NCBI GenBank assembly: GCA_020073705.1
Contig: JAIQES010000032.1
Span: 1 to 50,112 of the forward strand
DNA length: 50,112 bases
Source: Terriglobia bacterium
GTDB lineage: Bacteria; Acidobacteriota; Terriglobia; Acidiferrales; UBA7541
Reading direction: 5' to 3'
The position numbers were made by a program, and so were the translations under genes. This document shows positions 42,974-50,112 of the stretch, piece after piece. A model generated the notes under the pieces. It ran no database searches and had not been told where the DNA came from. It was given only the letters and a program-made list of their open reading frames with translations. Numbering within the stretch: position 1 is the stretch's first letter; the number at the start of each line of letters is the position of its first letter.

Positions 42974-43480
42974 ATGGTCACTCCTGCTGCTATTTTGAAA
43001 TCGTCACCGCGCCCGGGCGCTTTGCCGCGCACGCTCCTCGTTTTGGGGCGTATCGCGCTCGGTTTCATCTTTCTCTACGCCGCATACGCAAAACTTTATT
43101 TTGGGGGCGATTGGCATCTGGCCGATTACCAATTCTTCTTCGCCATGGCCATTGATTCCTACAAGATGCTGCCCATGTGGGCGGTCGAATGGATGGCGCG
43201 GGTTCTGCCGTGGTTCGAACTGGCGCTTGGCGCTCTGCTCATCATCGGCGCTGGCTTGCGCTGGATCGGCTCGATCAGCTGTGCTCTGTTGCTGGTTTTC
43301 ATCGGCGCGATGACGCGCGCCAAGATTCTCGGCCTGGAAATCAACTGCGGCTGCTTCAGCAATAACGAGAAGCTGGGAACGGCCACATTGGTCCGCGACA
43401 GCAGCCTGCTCTTGCTGGCTCTCGCCGTCACGGTCGGCGCATTTCTAATCAAGAAACGCGGGGCTACAGTTTCCTCCTGA
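42974..43480 (+). CDS. MauE/DoxX-family membrane protein
   Basis: A 168-residue protein with four membrane spans (LLVLGRIALGFIFLYAAYAKL and further spans ending LLLLALAVTVGAFLI). The LEINCGCFSN segment, a Cys-x-Cys pair, is typical of MauE-type proteins that supply reducing or oxidising equivalents for periplasmic thiol maturation. Gap of two bases after the DsbA-like gene supports function together. It has no partner methylamine dehydrogenase here, so a general redox role is more likely than MauE sensu stricto. Confidence 0.85.
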   Translation: MVTPAAILKSSPRPGALPRTLLVLGRIALGFIFLYAAYAKLYFGGDWHLADYQFFFAMAIDSYKMLPMWAVEWMARVLPWFELALGALLIIGAGLRWIGSISCALLLVFIGAMTRAKILGLEINCGCFSNNEKLGTATLVRDSSLLLLALAVTVGAFLIKKRGATVSS

Positions 43481-43522
43481 TCTTCGCGTCCTCCCGAGTA
43501 TTTGCGCTAGAATAAAGTTCTC

Positions 43523-45886
43523 ATGGTGGATCTGCCGCCGATCACGCTGCGACTGCGCGGCCGCAAGGTTGCCGGACGTGTCGCCTTTGCAATGCTGCTG
43601 CTCGGCTCGATCGCCGTAGGGGCGCTGGCAGGGCTGGTCTTTGTCTATTCGAGTGACCTCCCCCAAATCCGCGCCCTTGAAGATTTTCGTCCCGATATTG
43701 TCACCGAGCTCTACGCAGACGACGGCCAGATTGTCGGGAGTTTCGCCTTGCAGCGCCGCATCCTGCTCACCTACGAGCAGATTCCGACGGTCCTGAAGGA
43801 CGCCATTCTCACCACCGAAGACCAGCACTTCGAACAGCACTGGGGTGTGGACTTCACACGCGTGGCGGGCGCGGCCTGGCGGAACCTGCTGGCGCATCGT
43901 GTCACCGAGGGCGCCAGCACCCTTACGATGCAACTTGCCGGCACGCTCTTTCTCGACCGGTCCGATCGCACCATGCGACGCAAGATCCAGGAAACGCTGC
44001 TGGCCATCCAGATCGAGCGTCACTACTCGAAGCAGCAGATTCTCACGATGTACTGCAACCAGATCTATCTATCTCACGGCAACTACGGATTCGAAGCCGC
44101 GTCGGAGTATTACTTTGGCAGGCCGGTGGGCAAACTGACCCTGCCCGAGGCTGCGCTGCTGGCGGGCCTGATCCGTGGACCGAGCTATTCGCCGATCCTG
44201 CGCGCGCAACGAGCGCTCGCACGGCGCAACGTCGTGCTGGACCGCATGGCCCGCGCCGGCAAGATCAGCGAAGCACAGGCGCGGCAGGCGATCGCGGAGC
44301 CGCTCGGGCTGCACGTACAGGCGCCCCGCAACACCCTGGCGCCTTATTTCGTCGAAGAGATCCGCAAATACCTCGAAAGCACCTACGGCACCGAAACGGT
44401 GCACGAACGCGGGCTGCGTGTGTACACGACTCTCAACGTCGAAATGCAGAGCATGGCCAACCATGCCATCCGCGACGGCCTGCACGCCTACGACCGACGG
44501 CACGGCTGGCGCGGCAACCTTGACAACATCCTGCGCGACCATCACGACACCCTCCAGTCCTACGAGGACGACGACTGGCGCTGGCCGATCAAAAAGGGCG
44601 ACTATGTTACGGGCCTGGTCACGGCGGTCGACGACAAGGCCGCGACCCTCAAGATCGGTCCTTATCGCGCCCTGCTCACCCAGCCGGATTTTGCCTGGAC
44701 CCGCCTCCATTCTCCCGCCGGCCTGCTGAAAGTAGGCGATCTTGCGCAAGTCAATATCAAGGACATCAACGGCAGCGTCGCGCATGTCCAGCTCGAGCAG
44801 GAAGTGAGTCCGCAGGCCGCCATGGTGGCGATTGACAATCCCACCGGCGAGATCAAGGCCATGGTTGGCGGTTACAGTTTTGAGGAATCGAAATTCAATC
44901 GCGTGACGCAGGCGCAGCGGCAGGTCGGTTCCTCGTTCAAAATCTACGTTTATTCGGCCGCGATCGAACAGAGCTTCACACCATTCGACACGATCCTTGA
45001 CGCGCCGTTTACAGTGATGAGCGGCGGCCAGCCGTATTCACCCCATAATTATGACGAAAAATTCGAAGGCAGGATTACGCTGCGGCGCGCTCTGGAGGGC
45101 TCGCGCAACGTTCCTGCGGTGAAGCTCGCTGAAAAATTGGGCATGAACAGTGTGATCGAGATGGCTCGCCGGTTCGGTATCACCAGTCCGCTGCCGCCCT
45201 ATCTCCCGATCGCGCTCGGCGCCGCTGACCTCAACCTGCTCGAGCATACTTCCGCATTCACCGTCTTTCCTGACGACGGCATCCGCATTGACCCGCACAT
45301 GATTCGCCGTGTGACCACCTACGACGGCGCATTGCTCGAGCAGGCGCATCCCGCCGTCCATGATGTGATCGAGCCTGATGTGGCGCGCACCATGACGGCT
45401 ATGCTGGAGGATGTCGTGCAGTTCGGAACTGGAACGCCTGCACGAGCGCTGGGCCGTCCTGCCGGCGGTAAGACCGGCACGACCAATGATTTCACCGATG
45501 CTTGGTTTATTGGGTTCACGCCACAGTTGACCGCCGGCGTTTGGGTCGGTTATGACGATAAAGCGGTGTCGCTGGGCAAGCCCGAAACTGGTGCGATCGC
45601 CGCGCTGCCCATCTGGCTCGAATTCATGCAGGGTGCGCTCGCCGGTAAACCCATAGAGAATTTCCAGAACGTGGTGCCGCTTGAAAAGCTGGCGCTGACG
45701 AGGACCGTGGAGGTAGACACGCCGGACAGTGCTCCGACCGAGGCGGGGGAAGGACCAACACGCACCGAGGGTCCTTCGGAGAATGGAACGCCGCCATCGG
45801 GCATTGCACCTGCCCCGAAAACACCACCCGCGCAGATCCCCCCGCCAAAGCAGACGCCGACTTCCACGGGTGATCCTCGCGGATAA
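43523..45886 (+). CDS. Class A penicillin-binding protein (PBP1A family)
   Basis: A 787-residue bifunctional peptidoglycan synthase. After a membrane span (FAMLLLGSIAVGALAGLVFVY), the glycosyltransferase (GT51) motifs are ILTTEDQHFEQHWGVD, GASTLTMQLAGTLFL and RKIQETLLAIQIER. The transpeptidase has SSFK (active Ser, in QVGSSFKIY), SRN (SxN) and KTGTT (in GGKTGTTNDF). An inserted OB-like domain sits between them. The C-terminal 80 residues are Pro/Thr-rich and variable. The start ATG lies 42 bases after the MauE-like gene. PBP1A forms glycan strands and cross-links them in the periplasm. Confidence 0.96.
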   Translation: MVDLPPITLRLRGRKVAGRVAFAMLLLGSIAVGALAGLVFVYSSDLPQIRALEDFRPDIVTELYADDGQIVGSFALQRRILLTYEQIPTVLKDAILTTEDQHFEQHWGVDFTRVAGAAWRNLLAHRVTEGASTLTMQLAGTLFLDRSDRTMRRKIQETLLAIQIERHYSKQQILTMYCNQIYLSHGNYGFEAASEYYFGRPVGKLTLPEAALLAGLIRGPSYSPILRAQRALARRNVVLDRMARAGKISEAQARQAIAEPLGLHVQAPRNTLAPYFVEEIRKYLESTYGTETVHERGLRVYTTLNVEMQSMANHAIRDGLHAYDRRHGWRGNLDNILRDHHDTLQSYEDDDWRWPIKKGDYVTGLVTAVDDKAATLKIGPYRALLTQPDFAWTRLHSPAGLLKVGDLAQVNIKDINGSVAHVQLEQEVSPQAAMVAIDNPTGEIKAMVGGYSFEESKFNRVTQAQRQVGSSFKIYVYSAAIEQSFTPFDTILDAPFTVMSGGQPYSPHNYDEKFEGRITLRRALEGSRNVPAVKLAEKLGMNSVIEMARRFGITSPLPPYLPIALGAADLNLLEHTSAFTVFPDDGIRIDPHMIRRVTTYDGALLEQAHPAVHDVIEPDVARTMTAMLEDVVQFGTGTPARALGRPAGGKTGTTNDFTDAWFIGFTPQLTAGVWVGYDDKAVSLGKPETGAIAALPIWLEFMQGALAGKPIENFQNVVPLEKLALTRTVEVDTPDSAPTEAGEGPTRTEGPSENGTPPSGIAPAPKTPPAQIPPPKQTPTSTGDPRG

Positions 45887-45888
45887 CG

Positions 45889-46887
45889 CTACTTTCGTTT
45901 GCGGATCGGGCGCTTGCGGAATGGGTCCCAGCCTTGCGCTGGGAGGGGCTCGGCTCGGCCCGCGTCATCAATCAGTAGGATTCGTTTTTTCAGCGTGATT
46001 TCGCCAATGGTTGTGACAGGGACACCCAGAATTGTGCGCGGCAGGCGCAGCGCCAGTCGTGGTGGCACGGTGAAGAGCAATTCGTAGTCCTCGCCGCCAT
46101 CAAGCGCCAGGCGGAGCGGGTCAAGACCGAGGTTGCGCAATTCCCTCGGCACGGCAACTTTCGGAAGTCTTTCAGACCATACCCGCGCCCCGACGCCGCT
46201 GGCCTCACAAATATGCGCCAGATCGGTTGAGAGGCCGTCCGAGGTATCAATCATTGCAGTAGCCCGTCCGTTCTTGGCGAGCCATTGGCCCAGAGCCAAC
46301 CGCGGTTCAGGGTAGAAATGCTTTTGTAGGAGCTTCTTCCACTCCTTTTGATGGTGTAATTTTCGCAGCATGAGCCGCAATCCCAACTCCGCGGCGCCTA
46401 GCCTGCCGCTGATACACAGGAAGTCTCCCGGCCGCGCGCCGGAGCGTAAGACGGCCCGGCCGGGAGCGGCCTCGCCTATCACGGTGATATTGATCGCGAC
46501 CAGAGGATATTTTGTAGTGTCACCTCCAGCCAGAACGAGACCGAATTTACGCGCCGCCCTTGACATTCCGTCCAGGAAATCGTCAAGCCATTTCTTGGTG
46601 CAAGCCTCCGGAAGCGCCAGGCTCAGCAGAAAATAAAGCGGACGGGCGCCCATAGCGGCTAGATCGCTGGTTGCGCGGGCTAGTGCTTTATAGCCGACAG
46701 CCTCCGGCGGATGCAACGGCAATAGAAAGTGCACATTTTCGAGAAAAGCATCGGTCGTGAGCACCCACTCGGCAGGCTGGCGGGAACGTATTACACAGGC
46801 ATCGTCCCCTATCCCGACACGTAGGCCGCCAGCCCTCGAAGGGAGCTTCCGGTGGACCCGTTCGATCAGTTGTCCTTCACTGGTCAT
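45889..46887 (-). CDS. thiL: Thiamine-monophosphate kinase
   Basis: A 332-residue ThiL, which phosphorylates thiamine monophosphate to thiamine diphosphate. Signature segments: GIGDDACVI (Mg2+/ATP Asp pair), TTDAFLENVHF, KALARATSDLAAMGA, GLVLAGGDTTKY, and ATAMIDTSDGLSTDLAHI, and DGGEDYELLFTV. It lies convergent with PBP1A, ending two bases after that gene's stop. The start was picked at the ATG of MTSEGQLIERV, because the frame upstream is non-conserved; ribosome site weak. A TTG six codons upstream is possible. Confidence 0.95.
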   Translation of the reverse strand: MTSEGQLIERVHRKLPSRAGGLRVGIGDDACVIRSRQPAEWVLTTDAFLENVHFLLPLHPPEAVGYKALARATSDLAAMGARPLYFLLSLALPEACTKKWLDDFLDGMSRAARKFGLVLAGGDTTKYPLVAINITVIGEAAPGRAVLRSGARPGDFLCISGRLGAAELGLRLMLRKLHHQKEWKKLLQKHFYPEPRLALGQWLAKNGRATAMIDTSDGLSTDLAHICEASGVGARVWSERLPKVAVPRELRNLGLDPLRLALDGGEDYELLFTVPPRLALRLPRTILGVPVTTIGEITLKKRILLIDDAGRAEPLPAQGWDPFRKRPIRKRK

Positions 46888-46995
46888 TGGTACAGTTGTC
46901 AAAAGTCCGCCCAGTATGTTCTCATATGGGCTATAGTAAGCGTAAAGCGTTGGATGGAGTAAGGGTTTCGAGCATCCTGGATTGGAAAAAAAAGG

Positions 46996-47025
46996 TTGAC
47001 TCTCCCCACAGCCTGAATCTAGACT
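46996..47025 (+). promoter_or_regulatory. Possible promoter of the M23 peptidase gene
   Basis: TTGACT (46996-47001) and TAGACT (47020-47025), 18-base spacer, plus strand. The resulting leader would be about 110 bases. Confidence 0.4.
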
Positions 47026-47142
47026 GTGACGGATTTCGAACCAAGACTCTCGGCTCAAACGGCCCATTGCAGAACAATCTGCTGTCCAGGGAATGAACGG
47101 CGTCGATCTTTCGTACGAACTTAAGTTAGATTTGCAGATTTT

Positions 47143-48030
47143 ATGATGAAGCCAGAGGCTTACACATTTTTTGTGGCGTCCAGCCGTAAGGGGACCTTCC
47201 GCAAGATTGCGGTTCCCGTCTATGCGCTGCATTTGCTTGCCATTCTTGCGGTTGTGGGCGGCGTCACCGTCCTCGCGGCGGCTGGTTCTTACACACGAAT
47301 GCTCTGGAAGGTTGGAAACTACAATACCCTGCGCCGCCAACAGGACACTCTGAAGCATAATTACGAGCAGCTTCAGTCGAACGTGCAGAACACCAATCAG
47401 CGTCTGAACTCATTGCAGTCGCTGGCCACTGAAGTGGCCATGACTTACGGATTTATGCGTTTTCGCCACGGTCCCTTCGGCCTTAACGAAGTTTCGACCG
47501 GCTCCGATCTGGGATTCGAGCGTTCCGTGGCACAGTTCAACTTCCTGGAAAAAAATGTCACGTCTGCCGCACTCCCCGCTGGCGGCTTGCATCTGTTCCC
47601 GGTGGCTGTTTTGAGCGATTTGACTTCTACACCTTCGCTGTGGCCGGTGATCGGACATCTGACTGGAACCTTCGGTGAGCGGATGGACCCGTTCAGCGGT
47701 GAGGGCGCCTTCCACACCGGCGTGGACATCTCATCACAGTATGGCGATGCGGTCCGAGTTGCGGCCGACGGCGTTGTGATTGAAGCGGACACTCGTGGCG
47801 GTTACGGGCGCGTGGTGATTGTCGACCACGGTTTCGGTTTGACGACCTGGTACGGCCACCTCTCGAGCTTTAACGTCATGCCGGGTGAGCAACTTAAGCG
47901 CGGGGACACAATTGGTAACGTCGGGGTGAGCGGACGGTCCACCGGACCCCACGTGCACTACGAAGTCCGCATCAATGGCGCACCCGTCAATCCGATGCGC
48001 TTCCTGCGTTACGCCTCTTCGGCGGACTGA
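47143..48030 (+). CDS. M23-family murein peptidase (LytM domain) with membrane anchor
   Basis: A 295-residue protein with an N-terminal cytoplasmic tail, one span (AVPVYALHLLAILAVVGGVTVLAAAG), a coiled-coil region (NTLRRQQDTLKHNYEQLQSN) and a C-terminal LytM domain. Zinc ligands: GAFHTGVDIS (His and Asp), TWYGHLS and HVHYEVR (H-x-H). Such proteins cut peptidoglycan cross-links or activate amidases in division. The start at ATG-ATG has only a weak ribosome site (AGATTT). Divergent from thiL. Confidence 0.92.
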   Translation: MMKPEAYTFFVASSRKGTFRKIAVPVYALHLLAILAVVGGVTVLAAAGSYTRMLWKVGNYNTLRRQQDTLKHNYEQLQSNVQNTNQRLNSLQSLATEVAMTYGFMRFRHGPFGLNEVSTGSDLGFERSVAQFNFLEKNVTSAALPAGGLHLFPVAVLSDLTSTPSLWPVIGHLTGTFGERMDPFSGEGAFHTGVDISSQYGDAVRVAADGVVIEADTRGGYGRVVIVDHGFGLTTWYGHLSSFNVMPGEQLKRGDTIGNVGVSGRSTGPHVHYEVRINGAPVNPMRFLRYASSAD

Positions 48031-48062
48031 TCCCCCAGAACTTTTCCCGCGCTCCATCAGGC

Positions 48063-49067
48063 TTACCGCTGCTTTTGCGAACCACTCAACTTCAAAACGT
48101 CGGGAGTAATTTCGACCAGAATACGGACACGTTCAGCAGTCTCCGTAATGTCGGCTGTCTTGAGCAGAGTTTCAAGGACGCCAAAGGTGGCCGGGTCCAT
48201 TGTCTGGCGCGTCTTTGGGCTTTCGAGTCCCGCCCGCCCAAGCAAGCGCAGCATTTCAAGCGCCGACTGAAGCTGGCGGGCATCGGTACTCGTTTTGCAT
48301 TCTCCCTCGAGCGAAACACGCATGTCCTCGCCTTCGGGGCGGGCGGCCAGCGTAATCCATTGCACGGATCGAGCCAGGCTGGCGAGCTGCGCGGCCTGCA
48401 TTCCGCCCGGAGCAAAATTGTCCGGAACTGCGGGGACATGAATGATGGCAAACACGGCCGCGCCCGCCAAACGCGCAGCCCGCTCGCGTGCCGGGTCGGT
48501 AATGGAGGCTACGGCATGAGGCGTCAGCATGGGCGCGATGCTGGAACCCTCGACGAGTGCAACGCGATGATCGTCCAGAAATAAAAGTGAATTCCAGGCA
48601 TTTGGGGCGCTGGCCGGAAACAAAAATACATCGTGTCCCTTCTGCTGATCGAGCTTGCCGTTCCTTTTCACGTAATCGTGGATCTTCTGGCGGTCGAAGC
48701 GGCCGTCAGCCACCACAACGGTTTTCTTCTTGCCTTGAACGAAAGACTGCGGCCACGACGCGATCACGACGCGGTCCAAATCCTTTTCGAAATCAAAACC
48801 CGTCGCCTGGACAAAATTTGTGTACTCGCGGTCAGGCACGGCGATGGGCGCGCGGTCCGACCGGTGTTGATAAAAGCTGGATGCCCGCACGGCAGCCAGA
48901 TCGATATAAATCAGCGTGGCCGCGCCTGGAGGAACTTCAGAGAGCAATTCCGGAACGGGCGGCGCGCCCGCTACACCTCCGCGCCGGACTGCCGCATAGA
49001 AAGCCACTGCGGTTGCGGCCAGCGCGAATCCGGCGGCAACCAGCAGGACACCTCTGTATTTCCGCAT
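48063..49067 (-). CDS. Membrane-anchored protein of unknown function (acidobacterial type)
   Basis: A 334-residue protein with an N-terminal signal/anchor (MRKYRGVLLVAAGFALAATAVAFYAAV). The rest looks like a soluble alpha/beta protein with repeated sections: ATLIYIDLAAVRASSFYQHR and a later INDIRECT reappearance (VFAIIHVPAV, LARSVQWITLAARPE). It resembles proteins that I recall only as hypothetical in Acidobacteriota. The ATG has GGGGGATGGG upstream. It is alone on the minus strand, convergent with the M23 gene (32 bases apart). Confidence 0.75.
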   Translation of the reverse strand: MRKYRGVLLVAAGFALAATAVAFYAAVRRGGVAGAPPVPELLSEVPPGAATLIYIDLAAVRASSFYQHRSDRAPIAVPDREYTNFVQATGFDFEKDLDRVVIASWPQSFVQGKKKTVVVADGRFDRQKIHDYVKRNGKLDQQKGHDVFLFPASAPNAWNSLLFLDDHRVALVEGSSIAPMLTPHAVASITDPARERAARLAGAAVFAIIHVPAVPDNFAPGGMQAAQLASLARSVQWITLAARPEGEDMRVSLEGECKTSTDARQLQSALEMLRLLGRAGLESPKTRQTMDPATFGVLETLLKTADITETAERVRILVEITPDVLKLSGSQKQR

Positions 49068-49203
49068 CCCATCCCCCTTTCCTGATTCATTCTCTCATTC
49101 GCGGGCTCGAGACACCACGGTCGGTCGAAAGATTTCTTCCCCCGCCAGCGTCCAAGGGTGTAGAATAAGTCTTTCAGCACGGTCTTGAAGATCGAACGCG
49201 GGT

Positions 49204-49225
49204 GTGGGCTCTATTTTGAGCCCAC
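49204..49225. other. Perfect short hairpin upstream of the tRNA cluster
   Basis: GTGGGCTC-TATTTT-GAGCCCAC: an 8-base stem with a 6-base loop. It is 44 bases before the -35 box of the tRNA promoter. No T run follows. It may be a terminator for something to the left or a structural boundary; no gene reads into it. Confidence 0.5.
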
Positions 49226-49268
49226 CGGGAAATGGGTGAAGTTTGCACAGGTCTTCCACAGAGGGCCC

Positions 49269-49297
49269 TTGCAATTTCTGTACCCTTTTGATATATT
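49269..49297 (+). promoter_or_regulatory. Promoter of the tRNA-tuf cluster
   Basis: TTGCAA (49269-49274), 17-base spacer, TATATT (49292-49297). Transcription would start about ten bases before tRNA-Thr(TGT). The region is the AT-richest stretch nearby. Confidence 0.7.
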
Positions 49298-49314
49298 TTT
49301 TAAGTTTGCGCCGT

Positions 49315-49387
49315 GCTGGCGTAGCTCAGTTGGTAGAGCATCTGATTTGTAATCAGAGGGTCGGGGGTTCAAATCCCTCCGCCAGCT
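49315..49387 (+). tRNA. tRNA-Thr (anticodon TGT)
   Basis: Complete cloverleaf of 73 bases. Acceptor GCTGGCG pairs with CGCCAGC; D-arm AGCTCAGTTGGTAGAGC; anticodon stem TCTGA/TCAGA around loop TTTGTAA, giving anticodon TGT; T-loop TTCAAAT. The CCA end is not encoded. Confidence 0.97.
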
Positions 49388-49525
49388 CTGCCGAAATTTT
49401 CGAATCAGGGGAAGAATTCCATTTGATTGCGGGAGGCGGGTTCCTGCATCGCGGAGAAAGTGTCATCGTGTCTCTCTAAACTTCGCTGATGCACAGTGGC
49501 CTTCTTTGTCGATTTTCCCCCGTGC

Positions 49526-49614
49526 GGACGGGTGGGTGAGTGGTTAAAACCAGCAGACTGTAAATCTGCCGCTCCTTGCGGGCTACGGAGGTTCGAATCC
49601 TCCCCCGTCCACCA
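49526..49614 (+). tRNA. tRNA-Tyr (anticodon GTA)
   Basis: Class II tRNA. Acceptor GGACGGG pairs with CCCGTCC; anticodon stem GCAGA/TCTGC around CTGTAAA (anticodon GTA); long variable arm with GCTCCTTGCGGGC; T-arm GGAGG-TTCGAAT-CCTCC. The CCA end is encoded. Confidence 0.97.
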
Positions 49615-49755
49615 CCTGATCGCACCGCTGGTGAAGTCCTGAAAACGCGAGAGGGCAGAGAGCTGTGGTGTTCTCGAAACTCGGCCGCGCTGTGAAATCC
49701 GATGGAGCCAGACTTTCGATGTAGGGGATTGCGCTGCATGCGGCTAACAGAACTC

Positions 49756-49831
<76 letters not shown>

Positions 49832-49856
49832 GAGGTCGTTTGATTTGGCAGGCGGG

Positions 49857-49931
49857 GCGGGGGTAACTCAACGGTAGAGTCTCGCTCTTCCAAGGCGATG
49901 GTTGCGGGTTCAAATCCCGTCCCCCGCTCCA
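49857..49931 (+). tRNA. tRNA-Gly (anticodon TCC)
   Basis: Acceptor GCGGGGG pairs with CCCCCGC; anticodon stem TCGCT/GGCGA around CTTCCAA (anticodon TCC, one G-T pair); T-loop TTCAAAT. CCA encoded. It lies 27 bases before the tuf ATG. Confidence 0.96.
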
Positions 49932-49957
49932 GAAATTCGGCGTGAGGTTTCGAAGCG

Positions 49958-50112
49958 ATGGCAAAGGAAAAGTTCGAGCGAACCAAGCCGCACCTGAACA
50001 TCGGGACGATCGGGCACATCGATCACGGGAAGACGACGCTGACGGCGGCGATCACGAAGGTGTTGTCGAAGCACAACCCGAAGGTGGCGTTCCGCGCGTT
50101 CGATTCGATCGA
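49958..50112 (+). CDS. tuf: Elongation factor Tu (5' part; runs off window)
   Basis: The first 51 codons of EF-Tu: [20 protein letters not shown], then [12 protein letters not shown], the P-loop (G-x4-GKT form GHIDHGKT). EF-Tu brings aminoacyl-tRNA to the ribosome. The gene follows four tRNAs as in tufB of many bacteria. The start ATG has a weak GAGG about twelve bases upstream. Position at the end of the tRNA cluster agrees with read-through from the tRNA promoter. Confidence 0.98.
   Translation, partial: MAKEKFERTKPHLNIGTIGHIDHGKTTLTAAITKVLSKHNPKVAFRAFDSI

Overview
The window is about 50 kb of GC-rich bacterial chromosome. Gene content and style point to a soil Acidobacteriota (Koribacter/Bryobacter-like). 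Evidence includes ECF sigma/anti-sigma units, secreted proteins of unknown function, an Abhydrolase_10-type protein, NHL propellers, PlpD- and TonB-type envelope proteins, and abundant small intergenic repeats. This is inferred from gene content only; there is no rRNA in the window. Housekeeping genes are numerous: recG, rsmD, rpsA-ihfB, dnaK/dnaJ/hspR, thiL, a class A penicillin-binding protein, and a tRNA-tuf block.

Layout. 1-2.2 kb (minus): ECF sigma factor, HEAT-repeat anti-sigma factor, secreted protein. 2.4-12.6 kb: APC permease, a patatin-POTRA-barrel autotransporter, a 40-residue membrane peptide candidate, a 1144-residue CPBP membrane protease with an internal duplication, then recG-rsmD. 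12.6-23.3 kb: a 154-base palindrome, AsmA, a TonB-type protein, a Tat-exported FAD oxidoreductase with a five-heme cytochrome, HAD, PilZ and alpha/beta hydrolases, and two secreted proteins. 23.4-31.1 kb: aldo/keto reductase, a UvrC N-terminal-half homologue, then a roughly 5 kb cassette (metallo-beta-lactamase fold protein, Abhydrolase_10-like protein, IS1380-type transposase scar, NHL lipoprotein) flanked by 225-base direct repeats. 31.2-34.3 kb: rpsA, ihfB-like and HIT genes on the minus strand. 34.8-36.3 kb: zinc/manganese-type ABC transporter lacking its binding protein. 36.6-41.9 kb (minus): dnaK, an unknown gene, dnaJ, hspR and a DnaC-like ATPase. A near-perfect sigma-70 promoter overlapped by a HAIR-like HspR operator precedes dnaK. 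42.3-48 kb: DsbA-like, MauE/DoxX-like and PBP1A genes, thiL, M23 peptidase. 48-50.1 kb: an unknown membrane-anchored protein, then tRNA-Thr, -Tyr, -Thr, -Gly and the start of tuf.

How genes work together. HspR probably represses dnaK, and through read-through dnaJ and hspR itself, in a feedback loop. The FAD oxidoreductase and multiheme cytochrome look like one periplasmic redox unit. The DsbA-like, MauE-like and PBP1A genes are closely spaced and co-directional, so envelope thiol chemistry and cell-wall synthesis may be co-expressed. The tRNA-tuf block matches the thrU-tyrU-glyT-thrT-tufB arrangement of enterobacteria with the last two tRNAs exchanged.

The most unusual signals are the cassette between diverged direct repeats, two small dispersed repeat families (one supplies the C-terminus and stop codon of two unrelated genes; the other is made of 7-base tandem units around dnaJ/hspR), the duplicated CPBP protein, and the small membrane peptide. 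I found no CRISPR array, prophage or secondary-metabolite cluster, and no single block I can confidently call a new biological system.
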